NCBI GenBank assembly: GCA_963795835.1
Contig: CAWCJC010000011.1
Location: forward strand, 34,567-98,566
DNA from: JALYXI01 sp963795835
Lineage (GTDB): Bacteria > Acidobacteriota > Terriglobia > Bryobacterales > Bryobacteraceae
DNA length: 64,000 nucleotides
Direction of reading: 5' to 3'
Shown here: positions 37,073-46,979 of the stretch, piece after piece
Layout of the letters: every line of letters starts with the position of its first letter
How positions within the stretch are numbered: position 1 is the stretch's first letter
The notes under the pieces: generated by a model
What the model saw: the letters and a program-made list of their open reading frames with translations, nothing else
Databases searched by the model: none
Told to the model about the DNA's origin: nothing
Position numbers and translations under genes: made by a program

Positions 37073-39535
37073 CTACTGCACAACGGAGTTCAAGATCTTA
37101 AGGGCTGGGACAGTTAGGCTGCCCTCGGTTACTCCCGCCGGGGCGGCCGCTCTTAGTTGTTCTGCGAAATGGGATGAGTCGAGTTCGCCTGTCACGGCTC
37201 TGCGGCAGATTCGGTGATCGCCGCGACTTCACTTTGGGTTTCGTGCGCAAATTCCACGCGGAAGTGGCCGATTCCAGCTTTGAGCCATTCCCTCAGGTGC
37301 TGTCCTGGTTGCTGCGCTTCTGCTCCGAAAACTGTGTTGCGGCAGCCCACGTCCGCCATCACGGGATGGGCGCGGCCCCGTTCGTCCCGCAAGGCGATCT
37401 GGTGCGTTTCGCAGGGGCGTCCGCAATCTAAGTAGCTGGTTCCCGTTGAGAGGAAGCGGCAAAAGACACAGTGCTCGGTGTGAAAGACCGGAAGGTGGTG
37501 AAACAGCGCGACTTCCAGGTACTGTGCTCCGATATCGCGGGCCAGGGCGGTAATTTGAGCGGCGTTCAGGTCGTGCGTTGGGGTAAGCCGCGCGCAGCCT
37601 TGGGCCAAGTAAGCAGCGGCTGTTTGAGAGTTGGCAGTGTTCAGGCTGAAGTCGCCGGTGAGCTCATCGACTCCCTGTAACGCCTCGAGCATAGCTGCCG
37701 ATCTCACCAGGATGGGGCACGCCAGGCTTTTGAGGAACTGGAGGATTTTGAATTCGTTTGGCTTAAGAAGGCGTGGGCGTCGCGACTCTAACGGGAATTC
37801 CAGAGTGGATCACACGGTCGACTGATTTTCTGAGGTTGTAAAGATCCAGGAAATCTAAGGTAATGCTTGAGGGAGTTGTTGCAAGTGCAGCTTCTAGTTG
37901 AGCTTCTGTCCTTACCAGAAGGTGGATTCTTGGCGATACTGCTGTAGAAGCAGCTCCGCGGTGTAGTACCGGAGACTGTGTTCGGTGCGGGGCCGGTTGA
38001 GATTGGCACGCTTCCAGCTTTGCAACGGCTTCGCGGCGGATCTGATTGAGTAAAGATACAGGAGCAAAAGGATTACCGGTGATTTGTGAGGTAAGTGCGT
38101 CCAGGCGGTATGGGGTTCCTCCTAACCGGCCCAGTTGCGTTTTGAGAACCGATTCGGTGAGCGGATTCGATTGAGCTTCACTTAGCGGATTTTCGGATTC
38201 GACTTCCACGATAAGACTGCCGATTCGCCATTCCGTGTGAAGCTTTTGATTCGCTCGCGCTTCCACGTTCACCGTGACCGGTTGTTGGCGGACCGGGCTT
38301 GCGGCGTTCGTAAATGGCTTTGCTACACGTTCGGTCTCCGCGCTGTCAGTGCGCCAGACCAGATCGCCTGGACGAATTCTCGTAAGGTCTAACGCCCTGT
38401 TCGCGAAGCGGAGTTCGGTGGTGCCGTTCGATTGCGGGAAAACCTCAAAGATCCGGCCGCCTTCTTCTGGCTGCTGAGGGCTTCGCCAGTCTGCGGCGTC
38501 GAACACAATGCCGTCGCCGGGCACGGGTCGGACCGAAGCGCTAATTGCGACACCCGTTTTTGTCACAGCCGTAACTTTTCCCAGCAGGACACCGCGGTGC
38601 CGTGGCGCACGGCCCCGAACTACCTTCTGGTGGTTGACACCCGTGAGAAAGTGAGCACCCAAGCCTCTGGAATAGACCTGCTCCAGCTCAGGTTTGCGGT
38701 TCTGGGGAATGCCATCGACGGCCTCGCGATAGGCTCTCGTGGTAAGCGCGACGTATTCTGCGTCTTTGTAGCGGCCTTCGATTTTGAGTGCGGCGATACC
38801 GATCTCGGCCAGTTCCGGGACTTGTTCCAGCGCGTAGAGATCTTCCGGTGACAGAAGATAGCGGGCGTCGCCCAAGGGCCGGGGCGCACCGTCTACAAGC
38901 AGGTCGTAAGGCATCCGGCACGCCTGTGCGCATTGGCCCCTGTTGGCGCTCCGGCCGCCCCAGGCTTCGGATGAGAAGCATTGGCCGGAATAAGCCACGC
39001 AAAGTGCGCCATGAACGAACACCTCCAGAGGACAATCCGTTTCCTGGGCGATCCGGCGCAAATCGACAAGTGAAAGTTCGCGCGCAAGAGTGACGCGGTT
39101 GACTCCCGCGGCTTGCGCAAAACGGACACCGGCAGAATCCGTAATGCTCATCTGTGTACTGGCGTGGATTTCTAGCGTGGGAGCAATCTGGCGGGCCAGC
39201 CGGACGGCGCCGAGGTCCTGCACGATCAGGGCGTCCACGCCTGCCTCTGCCACCAGAGCGATGGTCTTGGCCGCTTCGCGCAATTCCTCCTCAAAGATGA
39301 GGGTGTTAAACGTAAGATAGCCGCGAACGCCGCGGCGGTGGAGCGTTCTCATCACGTCCGGAAGCTCTTCAGATTCGAAGCCCACCTTGGCGCGCGCGGA
39401 GAACCGTTTCAGGCCAAAATAGACGGCGTCAGCCCCTGCTTCAATGGCTGCGTGGAGTTGGGGCCAATAGCCGGCCGGACTCATGACTTCAGGCTTCGGC
39501 AACGCAAAACTCCGGTGGTGGAAAAACACCCGCAT
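37073..39535 (-). CDS. Large U32-family peptidase (two frameshifts)
   Basis: About 820 residues once two indels are removed: an extra base in the GGG run 37775-37777 and a missing base near 37203. N-terminal half: PEVMSPAGYWPQLHAAIEAG and FNTLIFEEELREAAKTIALV with the Cys-rich iron-sulfur-like segment ANRGQCAQACRMPYDL typical of U32 (RlhA/TrhP type), which in RNA-hydroxylation enzymes binds a cluster. After the first shift the C-part reads RLLKPNEFKILQFLKSLACP and FCRFLSTGTSYLDCGRPCET; the second gives RRAVTGELDSSHFAEQL and ends at the TAG 37073. It could act in 23S rRNA or tRNA hydroxylation rather than proteolysis. Confidence 0.82.
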
Positions 39536-39633
39536 GGTTGCCAGCGGCCATTAAGAAAACTTCATAGATGATTGATAACAAGGATTTTACGTTTGGCCCA
39601 CCATTTGCATTAGTAGAGGCCGAGGACACTGTC

Positions 39634-39960
39634 ATGAAATCAAAATTCCTTGCACTCTTTCTTTTAGCGGCCAGCCCAGTTTTGGCCGGATTCCACATTG
39701 GTTTCGGCATTGGGAGTCCCTACTACCGCGGGTATGGTTCCGGATACGGTTATGGATATTACCGTCCGCCGGTAGTCGCTTATGCGCCTGCGCCCTATGT
39801 ATACGGTCCTTCCTATTATGGACCCAGTTACTATGCCCCGCCAGCTTATGGGCCCGCTTATAGCGTCTATGGAGCGCCTCCGTTCGCGGGAGCGATTTGG
39901 ATTGGACCGCGCTGGTACGGCGGAAGATACTACCGCGGGTACTGGGGACATCGACGGTAG
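39634..39960 (+). CDS. Secreted Gly/Tyr-rich protein
   Basis: 108 residues. A signal peptide (KSKFLALFLLAASPVLAG) is followed by a Tyr/Gly/Pro-rich body (PYYRGYGSGYGYGYYRPP, then YYGPSYYAPPAYGPAYSVYG), of low complexity. Such proteins are often surface- or spore-coat-like; no catalytic motif is visible. The start is Met 39634; the longer ORF from 39568 has no signal-peptide-like N-terminus. A good terminator follows the stop. Confidence 0.6.
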   Translation: MKSKFLALFLLAASPVLAGFHIGFGIGSPYYRGYGSGYGYGYYRPPVVAYAPAPYVYGPSYYGPSYYAPPAYGPAYSVYGAPPFAGAIWIGPRWYGGRYYRGYWGHRR

Positions 39961-39983
39961 TACGCGCAAATTATGGATATCAG

Positions 39984-40011
39984 GGGTCCGGCCTCATCGC
40001 CGGACCCTTTT
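39984..40011 (+). terminator. Rho-independent terminator after the Gly/Tyr-rich gene
   Basis: GGGTCCGGC, 6-base loop, GCCGGACCC, then TTTT. Perfect 9-bp stem with T tract, 23 bases after the stop codon. It probably ends that transcript and lies before the convergent TolB-like gene. Confidence 0.88.
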
Positions 40012-40043
40012 CCATTTGGGAACAGAGCCAAATAAGCGGCTAA

Positions 40044-41513
40044 TTACTTCAGCAACTCATAACTGACGAACGCAAACTTGCGGCTGTCGGGCGACCAGGA
40101 ATTTACATTGATTGTGCCCTGGCCGCCGAACAACTGGATGATCTCGCGGGGTTGAATGTTGCCGGCGTGCTCTCCGGGGGCAGGCATCATTCGCAAAACC
40201 ACATTCTTGTTCGGGGGGTGATTGGGAATGCCCTTTTCAAACGAGACAATCACCATCTGCTTCCCATCGGGAGAGATGTGCGGGAACCAGTCTTCCAGGT
40301 CATCGCTGGTGATGCGCTCGGCCTTGGCGTCTTCCGGTCCGGCGCCGCTTGCGGGCATGCGCCAGATATCCCAACTGCCGGAGCGGTTCGAATTGAAATA
40401 GATCCACCTGCCATCGGGGGAATATTCGGGGCCATCGTCGTAGCCGGCGTTCACAGTAAGGCGCTCTTCCGGCCCGCCCCCGACGGGAATGCGGTAAATA
40501 TCGAAATTGTTATCGCGCTGGGCACAGAAGGCCATCCATTTTCCGTCCGGCGAGAAACCATGAAAATAGCTTGGCTTCTGGTTGGTGATCTGCTTGGGTT
40601 CGCCCCCTGCCGCGGGAAGGGTGTAAATGTTGCCGGCGGAAATCGCAATCAACTTGCCGTCATGCGAAAGGCCGTGATCGTTGTTGATGCCTCTAACGGC
40701 GCCAGTCTCGATAGGTTCGGGAACCCCGGTCTCGAGAGGCAGTCTCCATAACTTACCAGGAGTATTCAGCATCAAATATTTCCCGTCCGGCGACCAGTTC
40801 GGGGCTTGATAAAAGCCGTCGCCGCTAAAGATCACCTTCTTTTCCCCGCTAGCGACGTCATATAAAGTCACGAAGCTTTTCACAGCAACCGGGGGTGCGG
40901 GCGCTGTAGCAGCTTCAAGCGTCACGTTGGTGAAAAGCGCGGTTTCCAGAATGTTGGCGTCGTGAGAGCAAACGCCCAGTCCAACAAAGACGGGATCAGA
41001 CAGGGCGAGCGAAATGGAACCGACCGGCTTCAACTCCTCACCGGGATTGCCAGCGAACGCCGAGATTTGGGAGCCCCGGCGTTCGATGCGAACTCTGACA
41101 GGGGCTTCCACTTTTGAGGGCATTCCGACAGTGGCGGCGCCATCTTTGGGGCGGTATTGCAGCGCGGTAAGGCCACTTCCGTGAAGCGCAATATCGGCGT
41201 AGGCGGAGGCGGGGTCGAGACTCTGGCGGAGCATCAGCATCGCCTTCCGGTGCGGAACGGCGCCTGCTCCCACGAAGTGCACGTCGGCTGTGAGGGTGAT
41301 GTCACCGCCAGCGCGCTTCCAGGCAAACTGGAAGGCATCCTTGTCTGCCCAGACATTCGCGCCGCCGCCGGTGATGCGGTATTCGGCTTTGCCGGGATTG
41401 AACGAAGCCGAACCGGCTTTGGGCGTGGCTCCGACATCGGCGTTGCCGCCGAAGACGCCGAGCTGCGCCGTGAGCGGGGCGGCGAGAAGAAAGGCAATCG
41501 GTAGAAATTTCAT
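40044..41513 (-). CDS. Secreted TolB-like beta-propeller protein
   Basis: 489 residues with a signal peptide (LPIAFLLAAPLTAQ). The N-terminal half (residues about 20-210) resembles a concanavalin-like/DUF1349 fold (FAWKRAGGDITLTADVHFVG, RKAMLMLRQSLDPASAYADI); the C-terminal half is a WD40-like propeller with repeated SPDGKY, SPDGKW, SPDGRW blades (YFHGFSPDGKWMAFCAQRD). It may bind polysaccharide or protein on the cell surface. It is the downstream neighbour of the broken sulfatase, only about 100 bp from it. Confidence 0.78.
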   Translation of the reverse strand: MKFLPIAFLLAAPLTAQLGVFGGNADVGATPKAGSASFNPGKAEYRITGGGANVWADKDAFQFAWKRAGGDITLTADVHFVGAGAVPHRKAMLMLRQSLDPASAYADIALHGSGLTALQYRPKDGAATVGMPSKVEAPVRVRIERRGSQISAFAGNPGEELKPVGSISLALSDPVFVGLGVCSHDANILETALFTNVTLEAATAPAPPVAVKSFVTLYDVASGEKKVIFSGDGFYQAPNWSPDGKYLMLNTPGKLWRLPLETGVPEPIETGAVRGINNDHGLSHDGKLIAISAGNIYTLPAAGGEPKQITNQKPSYFHGFSPDGKWMAFCAQRDNNFDIYRIPVGGGPEERLTVNAGYDDGPEYSPDGRWIYFNSNRSGSWDIWRMPASGAGPEDAKAERITSDDLEDWFPHISPDGKQMVIVSFEKGIPNHPPNKNVVLRMMPAPGEHAGNIQPREIIQLFGGQGTINVNSWSPDSRKFAFVSYELLK

Positions 41514-41639
41514 TTTCGAGACTCCTGTTTAGAAGGTGACCTTGGCTCGCGATTGCTGACAAAGAGCGAAGCAGCCTTCAGCATAGGGTGTGGATCACCT
41601 CTAATGTGAATTGTCTCGGCTCTAGTCCCGCGGCAGAAA

Positions 41640-42730
41640 AGAAAAGTAGGAAGAATGTCGATCCCGGCGACGACTTCCTTGAGCACTTGCGCCGCCGTGG
41701 AACAGGTCCGGGCAGCGCGCGAGCATAGGAACGCGCATGGATTCCTCATAGGCGGTGCGTTTATCGATTAGGCCGTGTTCGCCAAACTGGAAGCCGTTGT
41801 CGCCCATGTAGACAACCAACGTAGAATCGAGTTCGCCGCGCTGCTTCAGAGCTTCGAAAACGCGGCCAAGCGATTCATCAACTGCCAGCAGGGTTTCGGC
41901 GTAGATCTTATAGTAATCGGCGAGCGAGAGATCGGTGTTGTAGGGATTATCGGCGCCGTGCCAGCTGTTGCGCTGATTTTGCGTCCACATGGGGCGGTTG
42001 CGCGCTATATCGCCTTCCCCCGCCAGCGTCAGAGGCGGAACGAACTTTTCATTGGCGTACTTGCCTTTGTGGCGTTCCGCGGGCACGAAGGGTTGGTGGA
42101 CGGCTTTGTGCGAAAGGTACATAAACCAGGGCTGTTCCTTCGAGCGTTGGGACAGCCATTCGAGGGCATAATCGGTAAGCTCATCGGTAATGTACCCTTT
42201 TTGCGGCACGTGCTTGCCGTCTACATTAAGGCCGTTCGGTCCGGGCAGATAGACACCCTGGCCTCGGAAGCTGACCCACTTATCGAAGCCCGGCTGCGGA
42301 TCGTCGCCTGCGCCGCCCATGTGCCACTTGCCGAAAAAGCCCGTAGCGTAACCGGCTTTTTGAAGGTCCTGTGAGAAGAAGTGGGTGCCGGGCGGGACAG
42401 CGGTGTTGTTATCGACAATCTTATGCTGATGAGCGTATTTTCCGGTCAGAATCGAAGCGCGGCTGGGGGAGCAGAGCGCTGTGGTGACGAATGCATTCTT
42501 GCAGTGCACGCCTTCGCGCGCCATCTTATCCATATTGGGAGTAACCGGGAAGGTCTGCGCCTGCATGAAATCATCGCGTCATAACGATGGTCGTCGGTCA
42601 GAATAAAAACGATGTTGCGTGGCTTGCCCGTGCCCGCCGGGGTCTGCGCCTGAGAAGAACCTGCAGCAAGCGCGGCGCCGAGGGCACCAAACAGCGCGGA
42701 ACGTCTATCGATGGGTGTGCCTGGATTCAT
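41640..42730 (-). pseudogene. Truncated type I sulfatase (frameshifted, C-terminus missing)
   Basis: A secreted TAT-type N-terminus (DRRSALFGALGAALAAGSSQ) precedes a sulfatase with the Asp pair VFILTDDHRYDAM and the formylglycine motif CSPSRASILTGKYAH, so the active Cys is present. Two single-base shifts break it (a missing base in a run near 42568, an extra base near 41690). After the second shift the sequence keeps EVVAGIDILPTFL but then stops matching; the C-terminal third (about 130-150 residues) is absent, followed directly by the TolB-like gene. It is therefore either a real truncation or an assembly gap. Sulfated polysaccharide degradation would fit the GH28/GH27 genes nearby. Confidence 0.75.
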
Positions 42731-42799
42731 TTCTCTGCATTCTCCTCCCGTGACAGTGCTTTCAGCAAGGGGAGTTGCCGACAGAAACCGCCGCGGATC

Positions 42800-43159
42800 T
42801 TACGCTGCCAGGACTTGCTCGACCTTAAGCAAAAAGTCGTTCGGGCGGAAAGGCTTGGGGAAGACATCGAAGCCGGGTTTGTCAATCCATTCGGAGATGA
42901 CGTGCTCGTCGGGAAGGCCTGAGACCATAAGGACACGCAGACCGGGAAATTCAGTTTTCAGGCGAAGCATGGCTTCGTGGCCCGTGATGCCGCGAAGAAA
43001 AACGTTGGTAACGACCAGGTCGGGCTGTTCCTCGCGGAGTAGTTCCACGGCATGGTTGAAGTCTCCGGTCGCGTGGACGGAGTGGCCGCCAAGCTCAAGA
43101 ATCTTTGTAACTACGGTCCGGACAACCGGTTCGGAATCGATTACGACAATTGCCGCCAT
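42800..43159 (-). CDS. Stand-alone receiver domain with Asn at the phosphorylation site
   Basis: 119 residues, one CheY-like domain without an output part. The acidic pocket (Asp8, Glu10 in VVIDSEP), the switch Ser80 (LMVSGLPD) and Lys102 (FPKPFRP) are all there, but the phospho-acceptor position after strand beta-3 reads PDLVVTNVFLRG, with Asn52 in place of Asp. It is therefore a pseudo-receiver unless another residue is modified. It precedes the sulfatase by about 70 bp and may share a transcript with the VWA gene. Confidence 0.88.
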   Translation of the reverse strand: MAAIVVIDSEPVVRTVVTKILELGGHSVHATGDFNHAVELLREEQPDLVVTNVFLRGITGHEAMLRLKTEFPGLRVLMVSGLPDEHVISEWIDKPGFDVFPKPFRPNDFLLKVEQVLAA

Positions 43160-43266
43160 AAGATCTCACAATATTATGCCGTGGGGCGGGCGGGAATGCC
43201 GCAGAGTCGAAGGCTTCACCACGATGGCAGAAGCCATGCTGAGAAGCGTAGGAATGTGTCCTCGCG

Positions 43267-44175
43267 CTATCTCTTCGCCCAATACCGGTCTCTGGCCTGA
43301 ACCGTATACCCCTTCTTCCGCGTCGAGAGACCAATTTTGCGAAACTCCGAAATTCGCACCGGCACATCGGATATATATCCGATGCTGTACTGTCCACGCA
43401 GTTCCTCTTCGATCACTCCAAAAATCTGTTCGATAGATTGCTTCTTCGACACCTCGAAGAAACCACCACCGGTGTCGCGGGCCATGCGTGCCAGGGGTCC
43501 TCTGCCATTCTCCGAACCATCGGAAAACAGAATTGCGTAAATCAGGGTATCCGCTTTTTGGGCTGCATCCACGGCTTCCTGCACGCCGGACGTGCTCCCG
43601 TGGTCAACGCCGTCGGTGAGCACGATCAGCGCTTTGCGTCCCGTCAACTTCGCCGTGATTTTATTCGAAGCCTCAACCATGGCATCAAATAGCAAAGTTC
43701 CTCCGCCGCTTTGCTCGGCAAGCTCCCGCCGTGTGGGCGTATCGACAAGCGCCAGCGCATCCCCCAACTCCCGCCGCGAAGAAGTGAGAGCCTTTCGCGT
43801 CTGCACGCTCATGTCAAACTGCATCAGAAAGACTTTGTCGGTCTTCTCGCGCAACACCTGGTCCAGGAACCGCATACTGGCTCCGCGTTCCGCATTGAGG
43901 ACACGCTGCTGGCTCATGCTGGTATCCACCATCAGCCCAATGGTGAGCGGCAGATCCGACTCGCGAGAAAAGTATTTGATTGTCTGCGGCCGCTTATTTT
44001 CCAGGAGGACGAAGTCGTCTTTTCCCAAATCTCGAACGACTTCGCCATTCCTGCCCAGAACATTCGCCAGGACGTTGACAACCTTTACGTCGGTTGAAAA
44101 CACAACGTCGTCTTGCGCGCGCGCAATGGGCAACCCTAAGGTACCCAGCAGCAGCGCGCGCCTGGAAAAGCCCAT
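43267..44175 (-). CDS. Secreted VWA-domain protein (acidobacterial type)
   Basis: 302 residues with a short signal peptide (ALLLGTLGLPIARA), an N-terminal strand-rich part (VKVVNVLANVLGRNGEVVRD) and a von Willebrand A domain. The MIDAS motif is present as MVDTSMSQQ (DxSxS), Thr in a later loop, and VLTDGVDHGS carries the last Asp. Such VWFA-related proteins are abundant in Acidobacteriota and may assemble surface complexes. It starts nine bp after the dehydrogenase, so an operon is likely. Confidence 0.85.
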   Translation of the reverse strand: MGFSRRALLLGTLGLPIARAQDDVVFSTDVKVVNVLANVLGRNGEVVRDLGKDDFVLLENKRPQTIKYFSRESDLPLTIGLMVDTSMSQQRVLNAERGASMRFLDQVLREKTDKVFLMQFDMSVQTRKALTSSRRELGDALALVDTPTRRELAEQSGGGTLLFDAMVEASNKITAKLTGRKALIVLTDGVDHGSTSGVQEAVDAAQKADTLIYAILFSDGSENGRGPLARMARDTGGGFFEVSKKQSIEQIFGVIEEELRGQYSIGYISDVPVRISEFRKIGLSTRKKGYTVQARDRYWAKR

Positions 44176-44184
44176 TCCCCATTC

Positions 44185-45384
44185 TTACGCGACAGCGTCA
44201 GCAGTTGCGTGGGGCTTCAGCACCACCTTGACGCAGCCGTCTTTCTTATCCCGGAACGTCTTATACATTTCCGGCGCGTCCTCAATCGCGACAGTGTGGG
44301 TAATGATGAAGGAGGGGTCGATCTCCCCGGCTTCAATCTTGCTCAACAACGGCTTCAAGTAGCGATGCACATGGGTCTGCCCGGTCTTCACAGTTAAACC
44401 CTTGTTCATCAGCGCCCCAAAAGGGATCTTGTCCAGGAATCCGATATACACGCCCGGGACTGAAAGCGTACCGCCCTTCCGGCAACACATAATCGCTTCG
44501 CGCAAGACATGGGGGCGGTCCGTCCCTAATTTCACCGCAACTTTTGCGCTATCGAGCACCGCGTCGAAGGTCCCCGTAGCATGCGCCTCCGTACCCACCG
44601 CATCGATACACCGGTCCGGACCCTGCCCCGAGGTCATCTCCTGTAGCCGTTCCGTCACCTTCTCTTTCGAATTATCGATAATCTCCGCCTTGCCCCAATC
44701 CCGCGCCATGGCCAAACGCTCCGGCACGCCATCGATCGCGATCACGCGGCCCGCGCCGAACATCCAGGCGCTCTTGATTGCGAACAAACCTACCGGCCCG
44801 CATCCCCAGACTGCGACAGTATCGCCCGGTTCGATCTGGGCATTCTCCGCGCCCATATATCCAGTGGGGAAAATGTCGCTGAGAAACAGCACCTGCTCAT
44901 CGCTCAACCCTTCGGGAATCGAAATCGGACCTACATCTCCATAAGGAACTCGCAGATATTGGGCCTGCCCGCCTGGAATGCCGCCCAGCATGTGCGAATA
45001 GCCGAATAATGCGGAAGGCGAATGCCCCATGGCCTTTTCGGCAATTTCTTTGTTCGGGTTTGAAACATCACAGAGTGAAGTCAGCCCCATCTTGCAAAAC
45101 CGGCACTGGCCGCACGCGATGGTAAACGGAACCACCACGCGGTCGCCTTTCTTCAGCTTCGTAATGTTCTTCCCTGTGTCCACCACTACGCCCATGGGCT
45201 CATGCCCCAAAATGTCCCCTTCTTCCATCGTCGGCATCATGCCGTCATAAAGATGAAGGTCAGACCCGCAAATTGCCGTGGATGTGACTTTGATAATGAT
45301 GTCGTCAGGGGACTGAATCTCAGGTTCAGGGACCGAATCTACCCGGACATCATGCGTGCCGTGCCAAACCAGTGCTTTCATCAT
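44185..45384 (-). CDS. Zinc-dependent alcohol dehydrogenase (formaldehyde-dehydrogenase-like)
   Basis: About 399 residues of the medium-chain dehydrogenase family. The catalytic-zinc site is CGSDLHLYDG and GHEPMG, structural zinc CGQCRFCKMGLTSLC (four Cys), and the Rossmann motif VAVWGCGPVGLFAIKSAWMF. A long loop (NKEIAEKAMGHSPSALFGYS, FPTGYMGAENAQ) resembles glutathione-independent formaldehyde dehydrogenase. Start is the MMKALVWHG (45384/45381); an upstream Met in the ORF adds 22 doubtful residues. Substrate unknown. Confidence 0.87.
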   Translation of the reverse strand: MMKALVWHGTHDVRVDSVPEPEIQSPDDIIIKVTSTAICGSDLHLYDGMMPTMEEGDILGHEPMGVVVDTGKNITKLKKGDRVVVPFTIACGQCRFCKMGLTSLCDVSNPNKEIAEKAMGHSPSALFGYSHMLGGIPGGQAQYLRVPYGDVGPISIPEGLSDEQVLFLSDIFPTGYMGAENAQIEPGDTVAVWGCGPVGLFAIKSAWMFGAGRVIAIDGVPERLAMARDWGKAEIIDNSKEKVTERLQEMTSGQGPDRCIDAVGTEAHATGTFDAVLDSAKVAVKLGTDRPHVLREAIMCCRKGGTLSVPGVYIGFLDKIPFGALMNKGLTVKTGQTHVHRYLKPLLSKIEAGEIDPSFIITHTVAIEDAPEMYKTFRDKKDGCVKVVLKPHATADAVA

Positions 45385-45512
45385 GCGGAGATGAAACGGC
45401 AGTCGGGAAACCACGGTATGGAATTGTCCTTTTGCACTCGCCATGAACACAGGAAATACCTAACCTCCCCGTCGCACCAGCCCTGTGATACTGTGGGGCC
45501 GTTCGGCCTGTT

Positions 45513-46970
45513 ATGAAAATTCTCTGTTCGTTTCTCCTGATTGTTTTCTCCGCCTCTGCCGCAGATGTTACTGGAAACTGGCTGGCTACGCTCACCGGTC
45601 CTGAGGGCAATGTGCGCAAGACCTACTACGACCTGAAGCAGGAGGGTGCAAAAGTAACCGGCTTCATGCGGTCCGCTTCGTTCGATCGCCCCGTAGAGGG
45701 CACCATCGACGACGCCGGTAACTTGGCGCTCACCTCGCCTGCCCCCGCAGGCTCGAATCGACCGCCAATGAAGACCCAGGGCGTGCTGAAAAACGATGGG
45801 CTGCATCTGACCATGCGTATGCGTCCGAACACTCCAGCGGTGGACGTAGTGGCAACGAAAGTACCGGCAGGCGAAGGCATGCCGCCGGCATATATCCCGC
45901 CGCCCGCGATTCATGACGTAAAGCCGAATGGCTTGGCGAAGACGCCGCCTATGGGTTGGAACAGTTGGAACAAATTTGCGGGACGCGTGACGGCGGAAGA
46001 CGTGAAAGGTATGGCCGACGCGATTGTTTCGAGCGGCATGAAAGACGTGGGCTACACCTACGTGAACATCGACGACACGTGGGAAGCCGGACGCGACGCG
46101 CAGGGAAACATCCAGACCAATAAGAAATTTCCCGATATGAAGGCGCTGGCGGATTACGTGCATTCCAAGGGGCTGAAGATTGGAATTTATTCATCGCCCG
46201 GACCGGCAACATGCGCGGGGTATGAAGGAAGCTACGGGCATGAAGCGCAGGACGCGAAAACCTATGCCGCGTGGGGAATCGATTACCTGAAGTACGACTG
46301 GTGCGGCGCGGCGCGCGTCTATAAAGACAGCGAAATGCGAGCCGTCTATCAGAAGATGGGCGAAGCGCTGCTTGCGACAGGGCGGCCCATCGTTTATAGC
46401 CTTTGCCAATATGGGCGAGCCGATGTGCAGGAGTGGGGGCCATCGGTGGGCGGCAATCTGTGGCGAACCACGGGCGATATCCGCGACACCTGGGAATCCA
46501 TGGAAAAGATAGGCTTCGACCAGAGCCGTCTGGCGCCCTTCGCCGGACCCGGACATTGGAACGATCCGGATATGCTGGAGGTCGGCAACGGAGGGATGAC
46601 AGGCGACGAGTACCGGACTCACATGTCTCTGTGGAGCATGCTTTCCGCGCCGCTGCTGGCAGGCAACGATATTCGTTCGGCTACTCCCGAAACTTTAGCG
46701 ATTTTGATGAACCGGGAAGTAATTGCGATCGATCAGGACCCGCTGGGTAAGCAGGCGACGCGTCTTTCGCAGACGGGCGACCAGGAGATTTGGGTCAAGC
46801 CTTTGAAGGACGGGTCCAAAGCTTATGGATTGTTCAATAAGGGCGGATCGGCTGCTCAAATGAAGCTGCCCGCATCGGGCAAGGTGCGGGATTTGTGGTT
46901 GAAGCAAGACGTGAAAGGAACGGAGTTTACCGTGCCCGCGCATGGAGTGGTCTTGCTGAAAGTTAGTTAG
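45513..46970 (+). CDS. Alpha-galactosidase/melibiase (GH27) with N-terminal accessory domain
   Basis: 485 residues: signal peptide (ILCSFLLIVFSASA), a beta-rich N-terminal domain of about 110 residues (TGNWLATLTGPEGNVRKTYY), then GH27. The catalytic nucleophile is Asp262 in YLKYDWCGAA and the acid/base Asp is in WRTTGDIRDTW; further family landmarks are PPMGWNSWNKFAG and GPGHWNDPDMLEVGNGG. It removes alpha-galactosyl residues from galactomannan- or raffinose-type glycans, outside the inner membrane. The next gene starts nine bp after its stop. Confidence 0.93.
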   Translation: MKILCSFLLIVFSASAADVTGNWLATLTGPEGNVRKTYYDLKQEGAKVTGFMRSASFDRPVEGTIDDAGNLALTSPAPAGSNRPPMKTQGVLKNDGLHLTMRMRPNTPAVDVVATKVPAGEGMPPAYIPPPAIHDVKPNGLAKTPPMGWNSWNKFAGRVTAEDVKGMADAIVSSGMKDVGYTYVNIDDTWEAGRDAQGNIQTNKKFPDMKALADYVHSKGLKIGIYSSPGPATCAGYEGSYGHEAQDAKTYAAWGIDYLKYDWCGAARVYKDSEMRAVYQKMGEALLATGRPIVYSLCQYGRADVQEWGPSVGGNLWRTTGDIRDTWESMEKIGFDQSRLAPFAGPGHWNDPDMLEVGNGGMTGDEYRTHMSLWSMLSAPLLAGNDIRSATPETLAILMNREVIAIDQDPLGKQATRLSQTGDQEIWVKPLKDGSKAYGLFNKGGSAAQMKLPASGKVRDLWLKQDVKGTEFTVPAHGVVLLKVS

Positions 46971-46979
46971 GATGAACGC

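Noticed and set aside
362..42576. Programmed +1 frameshifting at the broken genes
   Set aside because: Sites share no slippery motif, RNA structure or SD-like stimulator; many are within runs of G or C, and some occur in proteins where no such event is known. Sequence error is simpler.
43160..43266. Non-coding RNA or riboswitch between the receiver and VWA genes
   Set aside because: The 107-bp gap has no recognised conserved motif; weak GAAGGCTTC-like symmetry alone is insufficient.
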